Assembly: GCA_013347225.1 (NCBI GenBank)
Contig: CP054595.1
Coordinates: 4,460,415 to 4,524,414 of the forward strand
Source of the DNA: Candidatus Accumulibacter similis
Lineage (GTDB): Bacteria; Pseudomonadota; Gammaproteobacteria; Burkholderiales; Rhodocyclaceae
Reading direction: 5' to 3'
DNA length: 64,000 nucleotides
Part shown: positions 23,051 through 31,721 of the stretch, piece after piece
How the letters are laid out: each line of letters begins with the position of its first letter
How positions within the stretch are numbered: the stretch's first letter is position 1
The notes under the pieces: model-generated
What the model was told of the DNA's origin: nothing
What the model saw: only the letters and a program-made list of their open reading frames with translations
Database searches by the model: none
Translations under genes and position numbers: made by a program

Positions 23051-25579
23051 ATGAAACTGACCCTGACACGTCGTGACTTCATCAAGAGCCAGGCGGTTGC
23101 CGCCGCTGCCAGCGTCGCCGGCATCGGCGTTCCCGGTCTGGCGCAGGCGGCAGCGGCGAAGACGGATGACGGCGTGCGCTGGGACAAGGGCGCCTGCCGC
23201 TACTGCGGCACCGGCTGCGGCGTCCTCGTCGGCACCAGGGACGGTCGCATCGTCGCCACCCAGGGCGACCCGGATGCGCCGGTCAACAAGGGGCTGAACT
23301 GCATCAAGGGTTACTTCCTGTCGAAGGTCCAGTACGGCAAGGATCGCCTGACGACACCGCTGCTGCGCATGAAGGACGGCAAGTTCGACAAGAGCGGCGA
23401 GTTCGCGCCGATCTCGTGGGATCAGGCCTTCGACATCATGACCGAGAAGTGCAAGGCGGCACTGAAGAAGGGCGGCCCGCGCAACATCGCCATGTTCGGC
23501 TCCGGCCAATGGACGATCTGGGAGGGCTACGCGGCCGCCAAGCTGATGAAGGCCGGCCTACTGAGCAACAACATCGACCCCAATGCGCGCCACTGCATGG
23601 CGTCGGCGGTCGCCGGTTTCATGCGCACCTTCGGCATCGACGAACCGATGGGCTGCTACGACGACATCGAGCATGCCGACGCGTTCGTCCTCTGGGGTTC
23701 GAACATGGCGGAGATGCACCCGATCCTCTGGTCGCGCGTCACCGATCGCCGTCTCACCGGGAAGGATGTCAAGATTCACGTCCTGTCGACCTTCGGCCAC
23801 CGCTCGACCGAACTCGCCGACAACGAACTGATCTTCAAGCCGCAGAGCGACCTCGCGATCCTCAATTACATCTGCAACCACATCATCCAGAGCAACGCGG
23901 TCAACCAGGAGTTCGTCACCCGCAACGTCAACTTCAAGAGGGGCGTCACCGACATCGGCTACGGGCTGCGGGCGAACCACCCGCTCGAGAAGGTGGCGAT
24001 GAACAACGGCTATCCCGGCGACGACGGCAAGCCGAAGGGCAACCCGAACAATGCCAGCCCGATGACTTTCGACGAATTCAAGGCCTTCGTCGCCGAGTAC
24101 ACGCTCGACCGGGCGCACGAGATCTCGGGCGTGCCGAAGGACCGGCTCGAGGCCCTGGCGAAGGCCTACGCCGATCCGAAGATCAAGGTCACCTCGTTCT
24201 GGACGATGGGCTTCAACCAGCACACGCGCGGCACCTGGGTCAACAACATGGTGTACAACGTGCACCTCCTGGTCGGCAAGATCTCGGAACCCGGCAACAG
24301 CCCCTTCTCGCTCACCGGTCAGCCGTCGGCCTGCGGCACCGCGCGCGAGGTCGGGACGTTCGCGCACCGCCTGCCGGCCGACATGGTGGTGACGAATCCG
24401 AAGCATCGCGAAGCATCCGAGAAGCTGTGGAAGCTGCCGGCAGGAACACTGCCCGACTGGATCGGCGCCCACGCCGTCGCCCAGAGCCGCCTGCTGAAGG
24501 ATGGCAAGATCAACTTCTACTGGACGACGACGACCAACAACATGCAGGCCGGTCCGAACGTCAATGACGAGATCTTCCCCGGCTGGCGCAACGCCGACAA
24601 CTTCATCGTCGTCTCCGACGCGTACCCGACGGTCTCGGCGATGTCGGCCGACCTGATCCTGCCGTCGGCGATGTGGATGGAGAAGGAAGGCGCCTATGGC
24701 AACGCCGAGCGCCGCACGCAGTTCTGGCGCCAGCAGGTCAAGGCGCCCGGCCAGGCACGCTCGGACCTCTGGCAGTACATCGAGTTCTCGAAGCGTTTCA
24801 CGACCGACGAGGTCTGGCCGGCTGCGCTGCTCGAGAAGAATCCGGAATACAAGGGCAAGACGCTGTACCAGGTGCTGTTCGCCAATGGCCAGGCCGACAG
24901 GTTCCCGCTCAACCAGACCTACAAGGGCTTCGACAACGACGAGTCGAAGGCACTCGGCTTCTACGTGCAGAAGGGGTTGTTCGAGGAGTACGCGGCCTTC
25001 GGGCGCGGTCATGCGCACGACCTCGCCGCCTTCGACGTCTACCACAAGGCGCGCGGCCTGCGCTGGCCGGTGGTGGACAACAAGGAGACGCTGTGGCGCT
25101 TCCGCGAGGGCTATGATCCCTACGTCAAGAAGGGCGAGGGCGTCAGGTTCTACGGCCATGCCGACGGCAAGGCGGTGATCTTCGCCCTGCCCTACCAGCC
25201 GGCTGCCGAAATGCCCGACAAGGACTACGACCTCTGGCTGTGCACCGGCCGCGTGCTCGAACACTGGCACACCGGGTCGATGACCCGCCGCATTCCCGAG
25301 CTGTACAAGGCAATGCCCGATGCCTGGCTGTACATGCACCCGGAAGACGCCAAGAAGCGCAATCTGCAGCGTGGCGACATCGTCAAGCTGAGCACGCGCC
25401 GCGGCGAGATCCAGGTGCGTGTGGAAACGCGCGGGCGCAACAAGCCGCCGCTCGGGCTGGTCTTCGTGCCCTTCTTCGACGAGCACCGGCTGGTCAACAA
25501 GCTGACGCTCGATGCGACCTGCCCGATTTCCAAGGAAACCGACTTCAAGAAGTGCGCCTGCAAGGTGGTGAAGGCCTGA
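23051..25579 (+). CDS. napA: Periplasmic nitrate reductase catalytic subunit
   Basis: This 842-residue molybdoprotein reduces nitrate to nitrite in the periplasm with electrons from NapB. The N-terminus has a Tat signal (TRRDFIK, residues 6-12, followed by an Ala-rich stretch), then the [4Fe-4S] site CRYCGTGCGV starting at C49. The molybdenum ligand cysteine is C182 in NARHCMASAV. The length and the C-terminal molybdopterin domain (EHWHTGSMTRRIPEL, then RRGEIQVRVETRGRNKPP) match NapA. It follows napD within two bases and is followed by napG and napH. Confidence 0.97.
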   Translation: MKLTLTRRDFIKSQAVAAAASVAGIGVPGLAQAAAAKTDDGVRWDKGACRYCGTGCGVLVGTRDGRIVATQGDPDAPVNKGLNCIKGYFLSKVQYGKDRLTTPLLRMKDGKFDKSGEFAPISWDQAFDIMTEKCKAALKKGGPRNIAMFGSGQWTIWEGYAAAKLMKAGLLSNNIDPNARHCMASAVAGFMRTFGIDEPMGCYDDIEHADAFVLWGSNMAEMHPILWSRVTDRRLTGKDVKIHVLSTFGHRSTELADNELIFKPQSDLAILNYICNHIIQSNAVNQEFVTRNVNFKRGVTDIGYGLRANHPLEKVAMNNGYPGDDGKPKGNPNNASPMTFDEFKAFVAEYTLDRAHEISGVPKDRLEALAKAYADPKIKVTSFWTMGFNQHTRGTWVNNMVYNVHLLVGKISEPGNSPFSLTGQPSACGTAREVGTFAHRLPADMVVTNPKHREASEKLWKLPAGTLPDWIGAHAVAQSRLLKDGKINFYWTTTTNNMQAGPNVNDEIFPGWRNADNFIVVSDAYPTVSAMSADLILPSAMWMEKEGAYGNAERRTQFWRQQVKAPGQARSDLWQYIEFSKRFTTDEVWPAALLEKNPEYKGKTLYQVLFANGQADRFPLNQTYKGFDNDESKALGFYVQKGLFEEYAAFGRGHAHDLAAFDVYHKARGLRWPVVDNKETLWRFREGYDPYVKKGEGVRFYGHADGKAVIFALPYQPAAEMPDKDYDLWLCTGRVLEHWHTGSMTRRIPELYKAMPDAWLYMHPEDAKKRNLQRGDIVKLSTRRGEIQVRVETRGRNKPPLGLVFVPFFDEHRLVNKLTLDATCPISKETDFKKCACKVVKA

Positions 25580-25712
25580 GCGCCAGCGGGCAGCCACGGC
25601 GACAGCGGAACAATCAGGGAGTGCCGGGGCGGGCGGAACATTGCCCGTCCAACGGCTGCCGGAACTTCGTGAACCACCGGCGCGGCCGCCACGGTTAGGC
25701 ACGTCACAGTCC

Positions 25713-26702
25713 ATGTCCAAGGCCCCCGAACCCTCCCGTCAGCGCACGGCAGGCGCAGCCGGCAGCGGCGGCGCCCGGTCGCCGGCGCGCCGCCAGTTCG
25801 TCTTCGATACGGCGCGGCTGCTGTGCGGTGTCGGCATCCTCGGCCTCGGCCTCGCCGGCTACCAGCGCAGCGCGCTGGCACGGCCGCCGCTGGCGCTCCG
25901 TCCGCCCGGCGCAGGCAGCGAGGAGGACTTCCTCGGTGCCTGCATCCGCTGCGGCATGTGCGTGCGCGACTGTCCCTACGACATTCTCGATCTGGCGAGG
26001 CCGGAGTCGCCCGTCGCCAGCGGCACGCCCTATTTCACCGCGCGCAGCGGGCCCTGCGAGATGTGCGAGGACATTCCGTGCGTCAAGGCCTGTCCCACCG
26101 GCGCCCTCGACCACTCGCTGAGCGACATCAACCAGTCGCGAATGGGGCTGGCGATCCTCTCCGACCAGGAGACCTGCCTCAATTTCCTCGGCCTGCGCTG
26201 CGACGTCTGCTACCGCGTCTGCCCGGTGATCGACAAGGCGATCACCCTCGAGCTGCGGCCGAATGCACGCACCGGGCGGCACACGATGTTCATTCCGACG
26301 GTGCACTCGGAACACTGTACCGGCTGCGGCAAGTGCGAGAACGCCTGCGTCACCGAGGAGGCGTCGATCAAGGTGCTGCCGGCGCCACTGATCAAGGGAT
26401 CGCTCGGCGAGCACTACCGCCTCGGCTGGGAGGAGAAGAAGAAGGCCGGCGGCCACTCGCTGGTCGAAGAACGCGGCATCGTCGACCTGCCCGACCGTCT
26501 GCCGGAAGGGATGAAGCTCGAGGGGCACTTCGACCCCGGCAGCGAGCGACTGCCGCCGGGAATGCCGGGCAGCGGCGACGCGCAGCTCGTCCCCAGCCTG
26601 CCGCCCGGCCTCGGTGGCGCGGCGCCGACGGGCAACGGCGGCGCCACCGCGGCGGCCAGGGGTGCCGGCGGCAGGTCGCTGCCACTGGAGGGCGGACGAT
26701 GA
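25713..26702 (+). CDS. napG: NapG ferredoxin-type subunit
   Basis: The start is taken at the ATG at 25713 (MSKAPEPSRQ), giving 329 residues. It has a twin-arginine-like N-terminus (RRQFVFDTARLLCG) and four [4Fe-4S] sites: CIRCGMCVRDCP, CEMCEDIPCVKACP, CDVCYRVCP and CTGCGKCENAC. NapG passes electrons from quinol with NapH towards NapC or NapB. The C-terminal 90 residues form a Gly/Pro-rich tail longer than in E. coli NapG (231 residues). The gene overlaps napH by four bases (ATGA). Confidence 0.94.
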   Translation: MSKAPEPSRQRTAGAAGSGGARSPARRQFVFDTARLLCGVGILGLGLAGYQRSALARPPLALRPPGAGSEEDFLGACIRCGMCVRDCPYDILDLARPESPVASGTPYFTARSGPCEMCEDIPCVKACPTGALDHSLSDINQSRMGLAILSDQETCLNFLGLRCDVCYRVCPVIDKAITLELRPNARTGRHTMFIPTVHSEHCTGCGKCENACVTEEASIKVLPAPLIKGSLGEHYRLGWEEKKKAGGHSLVEERGIVDLPDRLPEGMKLEGHFDPGSERLPPGMPGSGDAQLVPSLPPGLGGAAPTGNGGATAAARGAGGRSLPLEGGR

Positions 26703-27601
26703 ACAGCCGCCGCGCCGGTGCCGAAGCGGTCGCCGAAAAGGGCTGGCTGGCGGCGCACCGATGGCTGCTGGCGCGGCGTTTCTGCCAGTTCGCGATCCTC
26801 GCGCTGTTCCTCCTCGGTCCGCTGGCGGCGATCTGGATCGTCAAGGGCAATCTGGCGTACAGCCTGACTCTCGACACGCTGCCACTGACCGACCCCTACG
26901 TGCTGCTGCAGTCACTGCTTGCCGGCCACCGGCCGGAAAGGCTCGCGCTGATCGGCGCGGCGATCGTCCTCGTCTTCTACCTTGTCGTCGGTGGCCGCGT
27001 GTACTGCTCGTGGGTCTGCCCGCTGAACCCCGTCACCGACCTCGCCGGCTGGCTGCGCAACCGCCTCGGCATCCGCGGCAGCGCGCACGTCGCGCGCGGC
27101 ACCCGCTACTGGATCCTGGCGATGACGCTGCTGCTCGCCGCGCTCGGCGGCAGCATCGCCTGGGAGCTGGTCAATCCGGTGTCGATGCTGCAGCGCGGCC
27201 TGATCTTCGGTCTCGGCGCCGCCTGGATGCTGACGCTGGCGGTCTTCGTCTTCGACCTCTTCGTCATGAGCCGCGGCTGGTGCGGCCACCTCTGTCCGGT
27301 CGGCGCCTTCTACAGCCTGCTCGGCCGGTGGAGTCCCCTGCGCGTGACGGCAGCGAAGCGCGCCGCGTGCAATGACTGCATGGACTGTTTCGAGGTCTGC
27401 CCGGAGCCACAGGTCATCCGCCCGGCACTGAAGGGCGCCGGCAATGGGATCGGGCCGGTGATCCTGGCCGCCAACTGCACCAATTGCGGGCGCTGCATCG
27501 ATGTCTGCTCGAAGGACGTCTTCGCTTTCGGGCTGCGCTTCAACAATCACCCCGACGACGGTGCGCAGCCGGCCGTGCCGTCGTCGACCGCCGCACCCTG
27601 A
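26699..27601 (+). CDS. napH: NapH quinol-oxidising membrane subunit
   Basis: The start ATG at 26699 overlaps the napG stop; the product has 300 residues. Four membrane helices are evident (for example FCQFAILALFLLGPLAAIWI), with two conserved cysteine motifs in the membrane-associated loops (YCSWVCPLNP and WCGHLCPVG) and two [4Fe-4S] motifs at the C-terminus (CNDCMDCFEVCPEP and CTNCGRCIDVC). NapH with NapG forms a quinol dehydrogenase. No napC is present in the window, so NapGH may be the only quinol route to NapB. Confidence 0.94.
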   Translation: MNSRRAGAEAVAEKGWLAAHRWLLARRFCQFAILALFLLGPLAAIWIVKGNLAYSLTLDTLPLTDPYVLLQSLLAGHRPERLALIGAAIVLVFYLVVGGRVYCSWVCPLNPVTDLAGWLRNRLGIRGSAHVARGTRYWILAMTLLLAALGGSIAWELVNPVSMLQRGLIFGLGAAWMLTLAVFVFDLFVMSRGWCGHLCPVGAFYSLLGRWSPLRVTAAKRAACNDCMDCFEVCPEPQVIRPALKGAGNGIGPVILAANCTNCGRCIDVCSKDVFAFGLRFNNHPDDGAQPAVPSSTAAP

Positions 27602-27688
27602 AAGCCCGGGAATCACCGCCAGGAGAGCCCGCATGCCCATCCGTAGCAATGCCTGCAACCATCCCTTGAAGTGGAGGAAACGCCAACC

Positions 27689-28156
27689 ATGAACCAGTCA
27701 CTGAAACGCATCCTGGCCCTTGCCGCGAGCTGCCTGACATCGCTGGCGTTTGCCGCCGACAGCGCCACTTCGATGCGCGGTGCCGATGTCGCCGCTCCCG
27801 ACCAGGCGCCCGAGGTGAAGACCTACGTCGGCAAGCGGCCCGGCACCGAAGCACCGGTGGCACGCACCTTCAGCACGCAGCCGCCGGTCATTCCGCACGC
27901 CGTCGAGAACTTCGACGAGATCAACCTCGAAGGCAACCAGTGCATGGACTGCCACTCGGCGGCGACCTACAAGAAGAAGAACGCGCCGCAGATCGGCGTC
28001 AGCCACTTCGTCGATCGTGACGGCAGGAAGCATGCCGAAGCCACGGGTGGTCGCTACAACTGCGTGCAGTGCCACGTGCCCCAGGTGGATGCGCCGCCGC
28101 TGGTCGACAACACCTTCAAGGGCGACGCGGTCAAGAAGGTCGTCAGGAAGAACTGA
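27689..28156 (+). CDS. napB: Diheme cytochrome c subunit of periplasmic nitrate reductase
   Basis: The start at 27689 (MNQSLKRILALAASCLTSLA) has a GGAGGAAA ribosome binding site and gives 155 residues. A Sec signal peptide ends near AFA. Two CxxCH heme sites (CMDCH and CVQCH) and HAVENF, a likely distal heme ligand region, mark NapB, which delivers electrons to NapA in the periplasm. It is the last gene of the napDAGHB operon. The following 90 bases contain GC-rich repeats but no clear T-run. Confidence 0.95.
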   Translation: MNQSLKRILALAASCLTSLAFAADSATSMRGADVAAPDQAPEVKTYVGKRPGTEAPVARTFSTQPPVIPHAVENFDEINLEGNQCMDCHSAATYKKKNAPQIGVSHFVDRDGRKHAEATGGRYNCVQCHVPQVDAPPLVDNTFKGDAVKKVVRKN

Positions 28157-28248
28157 TCGCCTGCGGCGTGCCGGCGGCCGGACGGCAGCCGGCGGCCGCG
28201 GCTGCCTCGCCGCTGCTGGCGTCAGCAGGGCGGGCGAACGGCAGAATC

Positions 28249-31089
28249 TCAGGCCTCGAGGTCGTGCTCGCCGCACAGCGGCAGCATCGCCCGGCGGCTA
28301 GCGTCGCGCAGCCGCACCGCTGCCGCCCAGTCGTCGCCATCCGGCGGCAGCAATGCTCCGGTTTCGAAGGCGAGCGGCCCACGGCGCGGCATCCAGCTGC
28401 GGTCGCGCAGGACGCTGCGCGTACCGCGCAGGCCGCCGACCAGGACCGGCACGCCGGCCCGCACGGCGGCAATGAAGGCACCCATGCGAAACGGCTTGAG
28501 CCCGGCCTCGCGCGAGAAGGTGCCTTCGGGAAAGAGGAGCAGCCGCTGCCCGCACGCCAGCGCGGCGATGATCTCGTCGACGTCCTCGACGCTCTTTGCG
28601 GCGTCGAAGCGTTCGACGAAGAGCGTGCCGAGCGCGCGCAGGAAGGCGTGGATCAGCGGCTGCGCGACGAACTCGCGCTTGGCGACGAAACCGTAGGCGG
28701 CAGCCGGCGGCAGCGCGGCAAAGAGGATGAGCGAGTCGAGATAGCTGCAGTGGTTGACCAGCAGCAGGTGCGGCCCTGCCGGCAGGGTGTCGGCGGCAAC
28801 CGCGGGCACCGGCATGCCGGCGAGGCGCAGGAAGATGCGCGCGGCGTAATGGACGATGCGCCGACCCGCTGCCGGCGAACGCAGGGCGATCACCATCGCC
28901 ATCACCGGCAGCCCGAGCAGCAGGAAGACCGTCCAGCACCAGGCGCCGTAGGCTCGCCTGGCGAATCGCCGCCCGGCGTCGGCCGCCCGTGCCTGCCCGG
29001 TGGCGATCGCCAGGCGCAGGAGCTGCTGCCGGGGACTGGCGCCGGCGACACCGAGCTGGCCGCTTTCAAAGGCCTCGCGCGAGGCATTGCGGCGGATCTT
29101 GCCGCTCGAGGTCTTGAGCACCGAGTTCGGCGGCGCCAGCACGACTTCGTCGGCCGGCAGGCCGATTGCCGTCACCGCCGCTTCGTTGATCTGCTGCCGC
29201 AACTCATCGCGCCGCTGCGGATCCTCCTCGCGCGTCTCGGCGACGACGATCAGGCGTTCGGTGGCGTTGACCGGATCGTTGCTGGCGAACACCGCGACGC
29301 AGCCGCGACGCACTCCGGGCAGGTTGCCGACCGCCTGCTCGAGTTCGTAGGGATAGAGGTTGCGGCCACCGCGGATGATCAGGTCCTTGACGCGCCCGGT
29401 GAGGTAGATCTCGCCGTCGACGGTATAGGCGAAATCGCCCGAGTCGAGCCAGCCAGAACGCAGCAGCGCCTGCGTCGCCGCCGGATTGCGGTGGTAGCCG
29501 GAGGTCGCCGACGGACCGCGAAACTGCAGCCCGCCGACCTGCCGATCGGGCAGCTCGCCGCCGTCGTCGCCGACGATGCGGATCTCGTGCCGCGGCAATG
29601 GGCGGCCACAGGCCGGCACGCGCACGACGTCGGTGGCGCCGGCAGCCGCCGGCACGGCGACCCTGCGCTGCAGCAGTGCGGCACGCTCGATGACGTCGAT
29701 GCGCGGCCCGCGCCCGAGCGGCGGGAAGGCGAGACCGACCGAACACTCGGCGAGGCCGTACACCGGCGTGATCGCCGTGCGCCGCAGTCCGCAGGGGGCA
29801 AAGCGATCGGCAAAGGCCTGCAGCGTCGCCGGACTCACCGGTTCGGCGCCGTTCAGCGCCAGCCGCCACGAGCTGAGGTCGAGACCGGCGAGGTCGGCGT
29901 CGGCGAGCTTGCGCGCGCACAGGTCATAGGCGAAGTTGGGCGCCGGCGACAGCGTGCCACGATGCCGCGAGATCATCTGCAGCCAGCGCACCGGTCGCGA
30001 GAGGAAGGCCAGCGGTGACATCAGGACGAGCAGCATGCCGAAGTAGAGCGAGCCGAACCACGCACCGATGAGGCCCATGTCGTGGTAGAGCGGCAGCCAG
30101 GAGACGAAGACGTCGTCCGCGGTGACGGCGACTGCCTCGCCCATCGCCCGCAGGTTGGCGAGCAGGTTGGCGTGGCTGAGAACGACTCCCTTCGGGTCGC
30201 CGGTACTGCCCGAGGTGTATTGCAGGAAGGCGGTGTCGGTGGCAGCCGGCCGATGCAGCAGCGGCATCGCCACCGCCGACAGTTCGTCGGGCGTCAGGAC
30301 TTCGCTCAACGTCGGCGCCGCGGCGCGCAGCAGGGCAGCGACGCCCTTCGCCTGCGGCACGGTGATGATGAAGACGGCTTCGGCATTGGCGAGGATGCGC
30401 GCGTGCCGCTGCAGGTGGTCCTCGATCTGCGCCAGCCGCGCCGGCGGATAGATCGGCACCGGGATGCCGCCGGCGATCATGACGCCGAAGAAGGTGACCA
30501 GGTAGTCGCGACCGGTCGGCAGCATCAGCGCCACCGCCTGCCGCGGCAGCAGACCGCGCGCCACCAGCGCGGTCGCGACGCAGCGCGCCGCGGCGAGCAA
30601 CTCGCCATAGGAAAGTGGCTCGCAGCGCAGCTCGCCGGTGGCGGCATCGATGTCGCCGTACAACAGCACGTGCCGCCGCTCCGGCTGCCGCTCGGCATGC
30701 CACTCGAGGACTTCGACCAGTGTCCGTGCCTGCTCGGGAAGACTGACCGGGCCGCCGGCCGGCGCCAGGTCGACGGCTGTCGCGCGCAGCGTCGCAGTGC
30801 CGGCGCGATCCATCAGGCGCAGCAGATCCGCCGGCGTCTCGGCTTCGCTGAGTGCGGCCTCGGGCAGCGGGCGGCCGAATTCGCTGCCGAGGCGCAACAG
30901 GAGTTCGACGCGCGCCAGGCTGTCGAGCCCGAGATCCCGTTCGAGGTGGCTGTGCAGCGCGACGCGGCCGGCGCGCCCTGGGCGCGTCTCTTCGACCAGC
31001 AGGCTCACCACCCGCAACAGACGCGTCGCGGCGTCGGCCGCCGCGTCGACCGGCCCGGTCGCCATCGCCTCCTGCCGGTCCTGGCTCAT
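28249..31089 (-). CDS. ACP - fatty acyl-AMP ligase - acyltransferase fusion
   Basis: From the ATG at 31089 the protein has 946 residues; the frame stays open 11 codons further upstream. The first 90 residues form an acyl carrier domain with the phosphopantetheine serine in DLGLDSLARVELLLRL. Residues about 120-670 are an adenylating enzyme with FLQYTSGSTGDPKGVVLSH, GLIGAWFGSLYFGM, NGAEPVSPATL and RGGRNLYPYELEQAVG, typical of fatty acyl-AMP ligases. The C-terminal 230 residues are a PlsC-like acyltransferase (NHCSYLDS, LLLFPEGTFSREAGLKPFRM). It could load a fatty acid onto its own carrier and pass it to a lipid or polysaccharide acceptor. The gene converges on napB and is separated from napF by about 130 bases. 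Confidence 0.88.
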   Translation of the reverse strand: MSQDRQEAMATGPVDAAADAATRLLRVVSLLVEETRPGRAGRVALHSHLERDLGLDSLARVELLLRLGSEFGRPLPEAALSEAETPADLLRLMDRAGTATLRATAVDLAPAGGPVSLPEQARTLVEVLEWHAERQPERRHVLLYGDIDAATGELRCEPLSYGELLAAARCVATALVARGLLPRQAVALMLPTGRDYLVTFFGVMIAGGIPVPIYPPARLAQIEDHLQRHARILANAEAVFIITVPQAKGVAALLRAAAPTLSEVLTPDELSAVAMPLLHRPAATDTAFLQYTSGSTGDPKGVVLSHANLLANLRAMGEAVAVTADDVFVSWLPLYHDMGLIGAWFGSLYFGMLLVLMSPLAFLSRPVRWLQMISRHRGTLSPAPNFAYDLCARKLADADLAGLDLSSWRLALNGAEPVSPATLQAFADRFAPCGLRRTAITPVYGLAECSVGLAFPPLGRGPRIDVIERAALLQRRVAVPAAAGATDVVRVPACGRPLPRHEIRIVGDDGGELPDRQVGGLQFRGPSATSGYHRNPAATQALLRSGWLDSGDFAYTVDGEIYLTGRVKDLIIRGGRNLYPYELEQAVGNLPGVRRGCVAVFASNDPVNATERLIVVAETREEDPQRRDELRQQINEAAVTAIGLPADEVVLAPPNSVLKTSSGKIRRNASREAFESGQLGVAGASPRQQLLRLAIATGQARAADAGRRFARRAYGAWCWTVFLLLGLPVMAMVIALRSPAAGRRIVHYAARIFLRLAGMPVPAVAADTLPAGPHLLLVNHCSYLDSLILFAALPPAAAYGFVAKREFVAQPLIHAFLRALGTLFVERFDAAKSVEDVDEIIAALACGQRLLLFPEGTFSREAGLKPFRMGAFIAAVRAGVPVLVGGLRGTRSVLRDRSWMPRRGPLAFETGALLPPDGDDWAAAVRLRDASRRAMLPLCGEHDLEA

Positions 31090-31218
31090 TGCAACGACGG
31101 GCGTGCCGCCGCGCCGACGCACGCCCCCGCGGCTGGCGGCACGCGGCCGCGAGACGGTACGGCGACAAGCCGGCGGCGTTTCGGCAACCGGCAGCCGCCA
31201 TGCAGGCGCCAGTGCCGC

Positions 31219-31719
31219 TCAGCAGGCATCGCGAACCTCGGCAACGACGATCGCCCGCACCGGGCAAGGGGCAACGCAGGCGCCGCAGCCGGTACAGCGC
31301 GCCGCGTCGAGCAGCGGCAGCGAAGGGCCGCCCCTTTGCGGCACGAAGCGGATCGCTGCCGCCGCGCAGAGATCGCCACAGACGCGGCATTCGACCCTCT
31401 GCCGGGCAAGGCAGGAATCGCCGATCGTCGCCTGCAGCGACCACGGCGGCTGCTCCGCCTGCCGCTGCAACGCGCCGCTCGGACAGGCGGCAACGCAGGC
31501 GGTGCAGAAGCTGCACTCGCCACGGCCAAAGTCGAGCGTCGGGTAGCCACCATCGCCAGCGACGATGATGCGCGTCGGACACGCGCCGCCGCAGTCACCG
31601 CAACGGCTGCACAAGTGCGCGAAGTCCGCCTCGGCAACTGCCCACGGCGGCCGCAGCAGTGGCCGACGAGCGGCGAAACGGCCGCGCAGGAAGTTGCGGC
31701 GGCTGAGCGCGCCGCTCAT
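31219..31719 (-). CDS. napF: NapF ferredoxin-type protein
   Basis: The 166-residue protein has a twin-arginine-like start (MSGALSRRNFLRGRFAARRP, then LLRPPWAV) found in NapF, and cysteine groups CSRCGDCGGACP, CSFCTACVAACP, CRVCGDLCAA and CTGCGACVAPCP for four [4Fe-4S] clusters. NapF is cytoplasmic and is thought to help assemble the iron-sulfur cluster of NapA. It normally heads the nap operon, but here it lies 3 kb away on the other strand, directly after rnr (three-base gap) and before the FAAL fusion gene. Confidence 0.9.
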   Translation of the reverse strand: MSGALSRRNFLRGRFAARRPLLRPPWAVAEADFAHLCSRCGDCGGACPTRIIVAGDGGYPTLDFGRGECSFCTACVAACPSGALQRQAEQPPWSLQATIGDSCLARQRVECRVCGDLCAAAAIRFVPQRGGPSLPLLDAARCTGCGACVAPCPVRAIVVAEVRDAC

Positions 31720-31721
31720 CG

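Noticed and set aside
23558..25720. Minus-strand open frame of 720 codons
   Set aside because: It lies wholly opposite napA and lacks any family resemblance.
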